A stretch of 64,000 nucleotides of DNA from Lepidurus packardi. Taxonomy: Eukaryota > Arthropoda > Branchiopoda > Notostraca > Triopsidae. Below, in pieces: positions 12,894-25,100 of this stretch; positions within the stretch are counted from its first letter, which is position 1; the number at the start of each line of letters is the position of its first letter. The stretch lies in contig JAKZAN010000001.1 of NCBI GenBank assembly GCA_023053545.1, forward strand, positions 7,584,565-7,648,564. The letters are read 5' to 3'. The translations under genes and the position numbers were made by a program. The notes beneath the pieces were generated by a model, which had not been told where the DNA came from, made no database searches, and was given only the letters and a program-made list of their open reading frames with translations.

Positions 12894-13799
12894 AATCTAG
12901 AAACAAATTAATGAATAATAATAATAATATATACCGTGCAAAATATTTCTTACTTCGAAGGGAATTTTGAGGACCACAACGATGCACAGTTCGACTTAAA
13001 ATGAAACCATAAAAGTGACGACAAAGTGAAGGTTGAACTTCCCAGTTGAATTTTTTTTTCATGCGCTGTATCGTATATAGTGCAGTGTTTCACCGGTTAA
13101 AGCTTTACCGACTCGACGAGTCAACTCGCAATAAGGAGTCGTTCTTTCCACGACGTGTTCCCACGGCTCCAGACCTTATGCGTTTGGAAGCACCACCGAG
13201 GACAGAACTCGAGAACCCAACATACATTAGAGGGGAAGCCAAAATTCATGTAACCCAGAAAGAGCAATTCACGGAACCCAGGAAAATAAAGAGTAAATCC
13301 TAACACAGAAAGAGCAAAAAGTTGAGCACATAATTCTAGAATGCCGGACTTTTTATACAGGGAGTAAAAGATTATCGGAAAAATTACGCAGCAAAAATAT
13401 CCCAATCAATAGAAGTATTGGATTTTGGGGACAGATCATCTCATGAGCACTTTAATCAGAATGTACTCCACAAATTCCTCACATAAGCACAAATAGCAGA
13501 TTTTATAGCTATCCCACGTTTGCTAATCATAAATGTATATAATTAGTTATTTTTAGAAATAACGCTGAAGACGATAATGTGTCGCTACGGCGGCGACGTC
13601 GTAGTTCGTCTATAAAAACAAACTAAAATGCACAACATACATTATGAAAAAAACACCTAAACTCATATGAAAGTGGAGAAACAATCCACGAACCGTCTCG
13701 TCCGAAAAAAGGAAGTTTGAATCCTTTCCATTTAACAGCTTCGAGTGGGTAGCATTTCAATTGATTAGATAAATTACTGACCAACAAGGTATCGATGCT
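12894..13799. other. Spacer between the two CACTA-element genes
   Basis: About 900 bases between the end of the transposase frame and the start of the DUF4806 gene. No supported gene; it presumably holds the 3' end of the transposase transcript and the promoter of the DUF4806 gene. Confidence 0.4.
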
Positions 13800-16028
13800 T
13801 TAAGAGGGAACCGGAAATTCAAAGCAATCACTACACGAAGTAAAATTCCTTCCAACAATAAAAATTCTTTCTTCGGGTCTTTTTATAATATTTTCTACGC
13901 AGAAAACTGATGTGTCTTTCAATAATACGACATTATTCGGTTCTTTTCGGTGCAACTCAAAACGATCGCATACAACCTTCCCGAACTGTTGTCCTTGGTT
14001 ACCCGGTGGCCATACAGGCCCACTGGAATGCATTTGTAGAAGGACTGGACTTTTAACTGGCACTATTTTCTTGACACCGTGACTTTCAAGCTCATGCAGT
14101 CGTTTAACAACTTGCTCAAGCATAGACATTTTGGTCTTTACTAAATTTTTTATCACTTGTAGATAATTCTCGGCCCAGTATCCACTACAAAGGGGAATGG
14201 GGCCAAAATTTTCCACGTCATCTACAAGATGAATCAGGCCGTGACTGTTGTAAGACAAAACATGCCTGCCGTAAAGCACTGAAGATTCTTCTATGAATTT
14301 TTTAAACAAATCTCGACAAAAAGCGAAAGTTCCTGGCATACGGCTGGTCTCGTGACGCGAAAGTAATCTAACACCGACCGAGAATGACAAAAAATGGCGG
14401 TAGAGATTTTCGGGGATAACATCTTTAAAGACAGCCACAGCTGTAATCTCTAAACATGTAATCTCTAAAGCATGCTCTAAACATGTTCTAAAGCATGCTC
14501 TAAAGCATGCTCTAAAGCATGCTCTAAGCATGCTCTAAACATGTAATCTCTAAAGCATGTAATCTCAGCATGTAATCTCTAAACATTCTAAACTCTGTCG
14601 CTTTCCAGCGCTTCAACTCATCTAGTCCTCTGGGTTTTCTCGAAAATTCTACTGGAACATGAGGTTGTATAGACTTTAGGCGAGCCGTAAGTTCATTGAT
14701 GGATTTCTTGGGAAGGTTAGCTGGACTACTAACGCTTCGTGTTAAAAAACAAAGTAACCTTTTCGTAATCCCTAAGTCAAGCAAGTGAAGGGATTCACGT
14801 GGGAAACCTAAAATCATGTCCGTGCTTAAGTCCTCCACTACATTAATGTCGCGATTGTGATGTGGTTTACTTGGATCTGCCTCTAAACGCGCACGGAACG
14901 AGGCATCTGTCCTTTTTTGCGCGTTAAGATCTTCAAGTATAACCCTCCCATTAACTGGCTTCTCTTTTATGTACACCCCTGTTGTGATACATTTTTGACA
15001 TGAGGAATAACCTCCATGTGACGTGACCCCTTTAACCAAGGCAGACGCGGGAGCGTCACAAATAAAAGCGTGGACTTTAACCCTTATTTTTAAACCCTCA
15101 AAGCAAAACCCCTCCCTTTCCAAAAGGCATGCTTCCTCGACGAAAGGTGTAAGAAAATCATTAAAATTACTGGGCTTTCCTTGTCCTGAGTACAAGCCAC
15201 ATACGAAAGGTTTTAAGATAGGTACATTGAAAACCTTCACTAAAATGGGCCAAAAACAGTCACTTGAGCTTTTCGCCATCGGTAGACCATCCACGTTGAC
15301 ATGAAGGAGAAGCGTCGCTGGAATATCAGAAGACGGAAGCATCTTCATAGCGCGAGTCAATCCAGGTATCAGCTTAAAATCGTAATACTTCCCTGGCGCG
15401 AGCTCTCTGCAATCTCAACTCGGCGGATTGTTTTCAATAAAGATCTATAATCGGCAGGCAAAAATGTCAAGCTTGGAACTTCTCGCAGTGTCTTAAGTAA
15501 CTTGCTTACATGTGTACGAGGTACACCACATTCTCTTGCCCAGTTGGCAAGTTTTAAGGTCACCAACTGTTCTTCAGATGGTTTTTCACTGTCACTTTCA
15601 TCTTCAATTTCACATTCTCCAACAGGAGTTTGTCCAAAAACTTCTCGAAAGCAAAGTTCACTATACTCGTCACACTCGTCCGAATCATCGTCATCTACTT
15701 CACTATGTTCGAATTCGAGCTCAACAAATACCTCCGCGTTGGTATCCTCGGTATGTGGGAAGTAGCTATCAGACAAGGTGGCACAGCCCTGCTCGCAAGC
15801 AAGCTTAAGACTTGTCACGGTTTGTAAACAAGGCACTGTCGATGGTCCATGTGACGGGTGACTTTCGCCTTGATGCAGTAACTGTTCAAAATAAGGCTTA
15901 AGTTCATGACTTGACGGTTGCATTTCGCAACTGCCCGTCGTTTCGGAAAATTCGGTGTCCACTTCCGCTACCATTCTCCTTAAGAGTTGCCGTCGGCCAA
16001 CATCTTCCTTCAGTGTGCGTTTCGCCAT
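13800..16028 (-). pseudogene. CACTA-like (Transposase_21 type) transposase, broken
   Basis: Translation on the minus strand starts at 16028 with an acidic N-terminal region of about 215 residues, then changes frame near 15395-15412. The core follows: HVNVDGLPMAK (first Asp), FVCGLYSGQGKP, FICDAPASALVKG (second Asp), GYSSCQKC, HLLDLGITKRLL, FSRKPRGLDELKRWKATEFR. A tandem repeat at about 14440-14590 interrupts it, and the C-terminal part resumes as VFKDVIPENLYRHFLSF, SYNSHGLIHLVDDVENFG and YWAENYLQVIKN, ending at 13800. This order matches a family of animal transposases related to CACTA enzymes. At least one frame change and the repeat insertion make it a pseudogene, unless the repeat is tolerated. 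Confidence 0.8.
14440..14590. repeat. Tandem repeat interrupting the transposase
   Basis: A run of 10-13-base units of the form CTCTAAAGCATG, CTCTAAACATG and CATGTAATCTCTAAA, repeated about a dozen times. Read on the minus strand it gives repeated Cys-Phe-Arg-Ala or Leu-Glu-His/Ile-Thr peptides, depending on frame, and separates two conserved transposase blocks. It looks like local expansion of a short coding segment. Confidence 0.8.
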
Positions 16029-16738
16029 GTTTCCTAATTAATAATAAGAAAAACTGTGAATAAATTGTGTTAAGTTGCGTAAAACTTAACGCTTTGCTGT
16101 ATTTTTCTTAAGAAATAAAAAAATACTGTACCTCCCTGAATTGTATGTTTGCAATTCACTGCAACGAATTTGCTATTCACTACACTGCAACGAATTTTGG
16201 GAGTTAAGTACGAGACAGAGCACAAGAGTTTCCACAAGGAGCACGTATTGCGATATGGCAGTTAAAGTTTTACGGTAACTACTTCCCTTACCTTGCGTCA
16301 CAAGCCCCTGCTCCTGTTTGTTCTTCTATTCCCGCTTCATACCAATTTGAACTAACGTCATTGCCATCTACCGTGTACATCCGTCTACCTTGCATCCATC
16401 TACCGTGTACTACACATCCTGGTAACAACTCACGTAGACAAAAATATCAGACGTTTCATACGGATACTTCCAAAGCCTAGTTGACAGCTCACCTGTCGTC
16501 TGGTTATTATATATATGCAATAAAAATAAACGGAACAGACAACTTAGTTTTATGTCATATATTAATAAAAACTTGTACAAGATTTAATGGTCAATTTTTA
16601 CGTATGACTCCACCGAAATAAAATGATACGTAATAAGGGCGACCATGAGAATTCTTCTAAATTATCCCTCTTAAATTTAAACAGCAGTTCAACATTTATT
16701 TTTATTAAAGAATGCTCATTTCAGAAAGCGTCGGCTTT

Positions 16739-16760
16739 AAGTATGAGTCGACTCATACTT
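16739..16760. repeat. 22-base perfect palindrome
   Basis: AAGTATGAGTC followed by its exact reverse complement GACTCATACTT, centred on a GTCGAC core, about 30 bases before the large hairpin. Possibly a protein-binding dyad within the transposon end. Confidence 0.6.
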
Positions 16761-16788
16761 TAAGTCGAATTTGATCGCCTATATTGAC

Positions 16789-17006
16789 GTCGCTTGCAGG
16801 TCGAGGCGACGTCGAAAAAGAGCCTGTTTTGCCCCGGATAAAATATCTGGTCCTGGGAGAATTTCTATTTGGTGACTCTAGATCTAGAATTTCTATTTGG
16901 TGACTCTAGATCTAGAGTCACCAAATAGAAATTCTCCCAAGACCAGGCATTTTACCTAACCGGGGCGCAGAAATAGGCTCTTTGCGACGTCGCCTCAACC
17001 TGCAAG
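16789..17006. repeat. Long hairpin-forming inverted repeat near the right end of the CACTA-like element
   Basis: Two arms of about 95 bases, one holding CCTGGGAGAATTTCTATTTG and the other its near-exact reverse complement, meet around TCTAGATCTAGA. The block AATTTCTATTTGGTGACTC is present twice on the left side of the centre. The arms extend outward through GCCCCGG/CCGGGGC and the GACGTCGC motifs. It could be a nested MITE or a structural part of the element end. Confidence 0.75.
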
Positions 17007-17039
17007 CTATATAGCCAGAACCAGCTCATGAATGCTGGC

Positions 17040-17310
17040 TCTGTGCAACATCACCTCAACCTCCCAACGACGTCAATTTCGACATCAAATTCGACGTCCA
17101 AAAGAAGTGTACGTGACGTCGAATTTCTAGGGTATTTGACGTCGCAGAGTGACGACTACTTTCAACGTCACTTCTACCTGCCAGCGACGAGAGTTTAGAC
17201 GTCAAATTTCGACGTTCGGGAGTTGTCGATAAGACGTCAAATTTTTAGGCGATTTGACGTAACTCAAGTGACGTCAGAATTTGACGTCGCCGACGTCACT
17301 TCAACCATTT
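17040..17310. repeat. Right subterminal GACGT-motif cluster of the CACTA-like element
   Basis: About 270 bases dense in GACGTCAAATTT, GACGTCACTT and related words in both orientations, directly inside the right terminal inverted repeat. It matches the GACGT-rich left end in composition and position, which supports both being ends of one element. Confidence 0.65.
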
Positions 17311-17334
17311 TTCGACCAACATGTGCTACTTGGG

Positions 17335-17936
17335 AAGTGAACCATTTCGACACCCGTTTCGTATGTGTACAGTTATGGGGTGCCTTTTATGCTGAACAGT
17401 TTGGGCACGGCAACCAAACATATTTGGGTCTTTCACGACTTTCATCTTTGCATGGAATGCTTTTGTGTATATGTAAGGCTTGTATCTTGGGCATTCTATC
17501 GGGCGAAGGAAACCTTAATTCATAGAGTTCCGGGCACAGTAAATTTTTTACTGCTTATTTTTTCCGCTGAGCATATTATAACCTTTCCCAACAAGTTTCT
17601 TCATCAGCGCTATTAACTCCAAATTTGAACTCGTACGCTTTTTTAATCTTTAAGCTATGGACATTTAAAAAATATGTACCCCTGTTCTTCTATTTCTTGA
17701 CGTACATATCTGTCATATTATGATTCGCTATTCGCATTTTAACCACTCCCGATAAACACCGTGGAAATCAAACAAGCCATTGCTTGTTTGAAAGGGAGGA
17801 AACACGGAAGCTGTAAAAAATAACAACTAGAATACGCGTTCACTAATTACTTTAACAATTGTCAGAAAAGGTCATAGCACTACAGATTCTGGTTAGTTGC
17901 TACTCGAATTAGAAAGGCGGCGAACATTCGGTTGGA
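17335..17936. other. Upstream region of NitFhit
   Basis: About 600 bases between the CACTA-like element and the NitFhit start codon. No conserved frame is visible. It must hold the promoter, so the transposon sits close upstream of this gene. Confidence 0.45.
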
Positions 17937-19760
17937 ATGCGTTGGTTTCTGAAATTAAGCAGTAATTTAAAATTTTCGCGTCTTCTCAACTCCCCACTTG
18001 TCAGACGAGTTTGCCCGCTTGTTTGCTTCCGTGAGACTATACTTAAGTTGAACATGAGTACTACTACATATACTTCCGATGCCAGCAGAAACTTTACTGT
18101 CGCTATTACTCAAATGACTTCCACTTCCAATAAGGAAGAAAACGTGAAGACCTGCGCTGATTTGATTACACAAGCTTCAAGCCAAGGCGCTCACGTAATC
18201 AAGCTATGCCTTTCTAACACGTCTTTATTTAATTCTAAAAATAACCTCCCTATTCTAGATGGTTTTTCTCCCAGAAGCTTGTGACTATATAGCGGAGTCT
18301 ATCCAACAGTCTTTAGCATTATCTGAACCACTAGAAGGTCCTTTAATGCAAAAATATTGTGAGTTGGCCAACCTGAATAAAATCTGGGTTTCTATTGGTG
18401 GATTCCACCAAAAAGTAACACAAACTACGCATTTTTAATATAGTAAAATAAAGTTTGAAGGCTCCTGATAATAAAATGTACAACGCACACGTGATAATTT
18501 CATCCGAAGGCCGAATAACCGCCGTTTACCACAAAACACACCTTTTCGATGTAGAAATTCCAGAACAGAACCTGCGTCTCAAAGAATCGGGTTACGTAGC
18601 AAAAGGTTCGAAGGTTTCTCCGCCTGTCCCTACACCAATTGGCAACGTCGGGCTAGGCATCGTAAGCACCTTTATTCAGTCTTGAATATCCTCAACTAAT
18701 GGATATTCGGGTGTGTAGTGCTACGACGTTCGATTCCCTGAATTCGCTTCTAGCTTAGCTAATCAGGGTGCCCAAATTTTAACCTATCCGTCCGCTTTTA
18801 CCATACATACGGGCAAAGCTCACTGGGAAACACTTCTACGTGCTCGAGCTATAGAGACACAATGTTTCGTCCTGGCAGCTGCCCAAATAGGCCAACACAA
18901 CGCAAAACGAGCCTCCTACGGACACGCCATGGTAAATGAATTCGCTTAGCAAAATTCTTTGCAAACGATTTACTTTCTCAGTCCATTGATCCTTGGGGCG
19001 TTATCCTAGCCGAGATCCCTGAAGGCCTCGGAATTGCATTAGCCAACTTAGACATGGACAAACTGTCCCGTATCCGAAGAGAAATGCCTATTTCTGCCCA
19101 TAAACGGTCTGATCTGTACGGTAACTGCCAACCGAACCTTTGCCGGATCGCACCTTGGGTGCCTTTACCTACCGCAGAGGAAATTTTCAAGTTTGGGCAG
19201 GTCCAAGTCAAAGGCTGTTGTGTCATCCTGAGAACTGCCAGCACTATTGCCTTTACCAACAAGAAATGCGTAGTCGTTGGTCGTATCCTTTCCTGGGAAT
19301 TGCAAATAACCGAATTCTAATTTAACCATAAGCCTTTTTCATTTTTCCTTAACGTTAAGTAGATGTTTTGGTAACACCAATTCGTGTTGTGCCCCAGTTA
19401 CAAGATCTGACCTCCGCCGAAGTCTCGGATCTCTTTTTGACTGTTCAGAAAGTCGAAAAAGCGATTACCAAGTATTATGGTGTAACGTCATCCACTGTTG
19501 CAGTGCAAAACGGGCCTGATGCTGGTCAAACTATCAAAGTAACCCTGGAAGTGAAATTCTTTGCAGATTTCTAACGAGCTTATTCATAGCATATTCACGT
19601 GCACATTCTTCCGAGAATGCATGGAGACTTCGCGGCCAATGACGATGTCTACAATCACCTGGCCAAACACGACAAAGAAGATGGTGTGGGCGAATGGCGC
19701 GAAGAATCCGAAATGGCCAAAGAAGCTGCCTTATACCGCCCCTTGTTTTACGAAAACTAA
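17937..19760 (+). CDS. NitFhit: NitFhit: nitrilase (NIT1-type) fused to FHIT diadenosine polyphosphate hydrolase
   Basis: Seven exons join in phase: 17937-18194, 18259-18414, 18461-18661, 18719-18931, 18982-19282, 19363-19538 and 19590-19760, giving 491 residues. The first ~330 residues are a carbon-nitrogen hydrolase: FLPEACDY contains the catalytic Glu, [12 protein letters not shown] the Lys, and [10 protein letters not shown] the nucleophilic Cys, its codon opening exon 4. NIT1 removes deaminated glutathione. The last ~150 residues are [21 protein letters not shown], and the HIT triad HIHVHILPR, which hydrolyses Ap3A/Ap4A. The two are separate genes in vertebrates and fused in flies and nematodes. 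Starting at 17937 gives an Arg-rich, acid-poor leader that looks mitochondrial; an internal Met at 18054 would give a cytosolic form of 452 residues. Confidence 0.96.
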
Positions 19761-19813
19761 CGTTCGAAAAGCCTTGAAAGTTATGTATTTTTTTAATATA
19801 ATGTCTTCAGACA

Positions 19814-21907
19814 CTAGCTCGCAGCTTCAATAGTAAGTGAAGCTGTGACGTTACTCATCTTCTCTTGCAACGTCACATGTAAACTTCCGTCACTATAAAA
19901 AGGAAAGATTAACATCAAATTTTAGTAGCTCGGGACTAGTACTAACCTTAACGCGTGAAAATTAGCCGCTACGGAGGGTGCTTCTGGCAAATTCTTCAAT
20001 TCCAGCTAAGAAGGAATCCAGTCAGTGATAGTTAAGTCAATACACTTGTTATAGTACCTTGCCCAAGTTTTGTTCTTCTTGACCAACCACCAGACTAACC
20101 GTTTTATCTCCACGGTGTATGGGCACGGGCAAACTCACTCGCAAAGGTAATGGCGTATGTGCAGGGAAAACGGTTTGGAGTTCATCAGTCCCAAACTTAC
20201 AAAATTGAAATTGGTTTTTAACAATACCATAAAAAAATGTAAAAAAAATACCTTGGCCCAAATATTTTTAGAAACGACTGGCACTGTAACAGAAATTTGT
20301 TCCTGAGACCATGGTTCGTTTAGTAAAGCAGCTTGCGTGGCTGCTCCTACCGCTAAAACCTCATCTCCCGGTATCGACGTCAGTAACTGACTGTTAGGCA
20401 TGGCATCCTGGACTGCGCTTTGTAGTTTAGGAATTTTGGTACTGCCCCCACACAAAACCACCTAAAATCGACCTTAAAATAGACTGTTAATTTTTGATAA
20501 ATGGAATACAGTTACTTTGTCAATGCTACTAAGTGGTATACTGGCTTGAGCAGCAGCTTCGTGCAATGGCTCCAGCAGTTTGGGCAATAAAGGTCCTAAA
20601 AGCATTTCAAACCTCGCACGGGATATGTTCGAGCTCAAATCCACTCCTTCATACAAAGATTCCACGAAGCAGTGCGCAGTGGCGAGGGTTGATAATACAT
20701 GTTTGACTTCCTCAGCGGCCAAAAGTAATTTGGAAAACGATCGTTTACTTTCCTTGGGATCCAACTTCCATTTGCTACAAAGACATAGGGTTGGACGTCA
20801 TGATGAAAATTAGATTCCACGCTTATACTTGAAAAATTCTTCGGACAAGAACGTAGCTGTAAATTGTGTGATCTGGTCGCCCCCAATGGGTTTACGGACA
20901 GATGACAATATCCGGTACATCCCGCCTTGGATAGAAACTAGAGTTGCATCGGTGTAGATTCCTCCGACGTTAAAAACAGCTGCTAGCACCTTCTGGTGTC
21001 GTTCTTGAGCAGACTGGCCCACGCTGTAACTGAGTAATGCTGCGGAAGGTTCGCTTATGACCTTTGACAAAAGGCAAATGTTAGTATATGAGACAGGAAA
21101 CCGAAATATGAACTAAAATCACTTGTAAAACGTTGTAACCAGCATTTTGGGCAGCTTGACGTAATCTAGATCGTTGTTCTGTATTAAAGTACAAGGGTGC
21201 GGTGATAACTGCTTTCGGGGACGTATCAGAGACGCCACATTGATGAGTTGTAATTTCTATAAGCATTCAATTTAAAATTACTAATATGAAGACACAAGTT
21301 AGAAAATAACAAAATACCTAAAGCTTTCTTGTAAATAATCTTGGCCGCTTCTTCAGGTAAGACTTCTTTCACAGATTCTCCCACTTCCAGGCTGAATATA
21401 GGTTTTCCTTGCTTATTGGTTACAGCATTCTTACAAGCCGCCAACGCTTGTTCAAAACCTGAGTCAGTCGATTCTAGTCCAAGCAATGACTGGCTTTTGG
21501 TAACGGAGCAACTCGCGTGACGAAACAAGCCTTGTTTGGCAGGCAGACCCACGGTCTATATAATCAATTTATTATAGAATAAGATTCTTCAGTCCGGCAT
21601 TTTACATTTTAGCAAAACCAAATTTGAAGACATTTGCTTACCACTTCATCCTCCAAAAATGCAATGACGGCAGGTGTAACACGGTCTCCGTCATCGTTGG
21701 CCACGACATCACACTTACCATCCTTTTAAAAACATATTTTCATTTTGAATGAAAAGAAAAAACATACTGAGTGTCTGAGTTTCTAACATCTAAATCCTAA
21801 CTTTTCTGTTTTCGAAACATACAGAACGTAAATATTCCAATTACCTTATAAATGGCCGTTGATATCGTAGTACAACCAAGATGTACGCCGAAAGCTACTC
21901 CAGACAT
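19814..21907 (-). CDS. HSPA14: HSPA14, ribosome-associated Hsp70-like chaperone
   Basis: Ten exons join in phase on the minus strand: 21845-21907, 21642-21722, 21318-21555, 21123-21256, 20829-21061, 20516-20774, 20252-20461, 20058-20195, 19947-20005 and 19814-19892, giving 497 residues (human about 509). The ATPase domain begins [18 protein letters not shown] and includes [29 protein letters not shown] and [14 protein letters not shown]. The C-terminal substrate domain is short, as in HSPA14/Ssz1, and ends in [14 protein letters not shown] before the stop. HSPA14 pairs with a DNAJC2-type partner at the ribosome to help nascent chains fold. Its stop codon is 53 bases from that of NitFhit on the other strand, and it lies 240 bases downstream of ECM29 in the same direction. 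Confidence 0.96.
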
Positions 21908-22147
21908 ATTTAAAACACAATAAAAATAGACAAATAACAGTTAACTTTGCTCTATTTACAAGCCACGCGGTCACGATACCAAACCACGATTTATAACGAA
22001 GGCGGGGCTTACATTTGTGGATAATGTTCCCTAGAATACCTGCAGAGCTACCAAGCTTATACTATTCGTAAAAATTCCCGCGGAGCGAGAATTCGCTGCT
22101 ATATAGCCATTTATTAAGGACTGAACCAGTCCTACGTTTTGTACATA

Positions 22148-25100
22148 TCACTCCAAGTCCATAATTTCTGCATCCATATCCAAATCCGCCCACAAAATAA
22201 TGATTTGAGCGGCTTTTTGTTTAACTTCGAGAGTTGGATCTCGTACCAATACTTCGACTCGAGCATTACTGTCACATTTCATGGGGGACAGTAAGGCTCG
22301 GATTTGCGGATCTTTAAATTTCTGCAGAACAATCTTCATAACATCCAACGCCTCCCCACGTACCGAAGCAAAATTGACATTTTCTAGCAAACATATGAAT
22401 AAGAAACATAAAAAGATTAATTTTAAGATATAATTACCAATTCCATGAACCAAAGCTGGGCTGAGCAAACCAACCAAAACTCCCGCAACTTGTTGTTTAC
22501 ACGTCACACTATCTAAAAGATCTATTTGTGCCATGGCTTTGGATAAAGCCCGGAATACGGCCACTTGCAATTGCCTGGTCCCACCTTCTTTGATCTTTTT
22601 GCAAAACAGCGACACTACTCGCTCGTAGTACTCGTCTATACAAAACAAATTAATGCTTAAAAAACATGGACACTTACATGGATACTTCACTTTATGAAGC
22701 ACTTACATTGCGTTTTGGGATCACTAGGGAAGCATCTACCTACTGTAAGCAAGGCGACTTCTTCGAGTACCAGACTTCGACCTCGCATCTCTTTATCTTC
22801 CATTTCTTCATCCCCTTCTTCTTTCTCTGGAGGCTGCAAAATAGGTTCGACCAGCTTCCAAACTTTTTCAAATCGGTCTGCTTTCAAAGCCTCCAAAACT
22901 TGTCCTGTAACTAGTAAAGCGTGTTGTTTGTAGACAGGTGCTTCTTTCTTAGCTTCTCTCAGTGCACACTTGATGACTTCTTCAGTTTTAGGCTCTAAAC
23001 CTCGTTTATCCCAATCCCTAAGATTGCACTCTTAGCATTCAATTAATTGTGGTAATTCTTCCCTTACTCTGGCCAGTTGTTACAAAGAGCCGCTAGAGAG
23101 AACAAAATGTGTTCTTTACCCTCCCACGTCCTTCCTTGGAGTGCCTGCAATACATTTTTCAATAATTCGCTCCTATCCACATCATCCAAGCGACTTCTCA
23201 ACGTATTGGCCACCCCAGCCACACCCACACCAGCCTATTTGGTTAAAACTGAGTTAAAACAAAGAAACTCTTAAATAATCCTCTTACTTGAGCTTTAAGA
23301 GTCCACGAGTCGGACAACAAAGCTAATTGAAGTAAATTGCAAATCTCCCTCATGTGCAATTTTAATGCTACTTCTCCGCTGGGAGTAGCTTCCAGCCACA
23401 ATTCTTCCCAATTCTGAGCCAATGCTATAGCTTCCGTGTCCGCTACGTCTGTCTTGACGTAATGTTTCGCCAGGAATATTAAGGGTAATGCCAAGTTTGC
23501 ATGACGTTGGATGACATCCGGACTGTGTCGGTGCATCGCCGCAAGAGTGCTCAAGCAAGCCGCTTTCATAGCTGCATCCGTGCTTTCCAAATACCAGCCT
23601 TGCAATGTCTGCAAGAGCTTGTCCAAGCTACTCTCTTTTGCCACACGGGCCAAATGGCCGATTGCTGAAGCGAAGGTTTTTTTCAGTGCCGTGTTTCGGT
23701 CACTTATACCCCGTACTAATGCTGCCAAAAGCTTCCCCACATGCGGCTGAAGCAATGTTGGCTGTTGGGTTAATAAAATCATGACATGGGACGCCCCTCC
23801 TCGTACGGTCAAGGCCGCGCTGCTTTTAATGCAGTCGTTTAAAGCCGAGACCAATCCTGGATAGACGCTTTCATCCGCAAATTGCAAGCACTAATCGCAG
23901 AAAATTAGACAAAATTCTTTTAGTAACTATCATTGCCGCGTTCGTTTTGTGCGTTCGACTTAAACTTAGACTAGCCAGACTTCCTTGACTTACGCTTGTA
24001 AGCGTTCGTTTTAGTCTAAACTTGAAAGTTTATGGAAGTCGACTTAGAAAATCTTGAATTCAAAAGGAACGGTTTTAAGCATACGTTTACAATTGCTCTA
24101 CCAATGGGGCAATGCTTGTGAAAAACAACCAATATACGAATTGTTTGTCTTTCGATTATGAATTTCAATTGCAAATTTTGTGTGGGGCAATTAATTTTCT
24201 TCCATTCTTGAATCAGCTTTTAGTATTTTCTGGACAACTGAAGATGTGGCTGAGGAAGATGTTGACGGGATAATTGTCTTCCATTGGTTGCTTGCGACTT
24301 ACGCTCGTGCTTCTTGTCCCAAAATTCAATATTTCGATGAAAAAATCCTTGATCGTCCATTAAAATAATTTTTAAAAAAAAAATTGAATCTACTAAAAGT
24401 AGCGTAGTCTTGAAAAGTACACACTCTCGGCCCGCGCGTAATAAACAAAGAAAATAGATAAACAAAGGGGGGGGGGTGTGTGTGTGTGTGTGTGTGTGTA
24501 AGTTTAAGACTGGGAACACAGAGTACTAGTTATGGGCTTGTCTGACTTCAGACCAAAACTAAAAGTCGACTTTCAAAGCCTAAGTCGAATACCTAAATAA
24601 AACGCTTATAAGCCCGAAGTTTATCTATCTCGAACGTTTATAAGCACAAGTCTTAGGTAGACTTTTAAGTCGACTTAAAACTTTCGTAAAATCGAACGCG
24701 GCTTTGAAAAAGGTACTCACGAATTGTAGCGTTTCGAAGAAGAGCGAACTTTTCAAAGCAGCAATTCGCGCCAGATCGAATTTCTCCTGCGTTGCGTGCT
24801 GGTCGCCTAACCGCACACTTAAGTAATTTAAACTATTCTCAGCAGCGGCTGCTCCTTCCAATAAGGCCACAGCCAACGCAGGCAAATGCGAACGCGTCAA
24901 AATTCCAGCTGAACGCACTACTTTTACCACAGTATCCAAACTGGATTGGGATGGAAACATTTAAATAAGAATTACACCACAATGATAGAAAACCTCGCAA
25001 ATTAAGTGACGAATAGAATATTTTAAGAAAAGGAGATAATTTTCACCTTATGGAGTGGACCTCTTGAACTCCGCTGGTGATTCCATCGGTAAGCAATACC

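Larger units (their letters stand above)
10767..17334 (-). mobile_element. CACTA/EnSpm-like DNA transposon, 6.57 kb, both ends present
   Basis: The ends are 13-base inverted repeats: CCCAAGTAGCACA at 10767-10779 and TGTGCTACTTGGG at 17322-17334. The flanks give at most a 2-base duplication (AA at 10765-10766 and 17335-17336), short as expected for this group. Inside are two genes, both on the minus strand: a DUF4806 protein (11323-12893) and a transposase of the Transposase_21/CACTA kind (13800-16028, broken). Both subterminal regions are crowded with GACGT/ACGTC motifs, the usual position of transposase-binding repeats in CACTA elements. The class is inferred from the transposase and the end structure. 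The broken transposase suggests this copy cannot move unaided. Confidence 0.8.
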
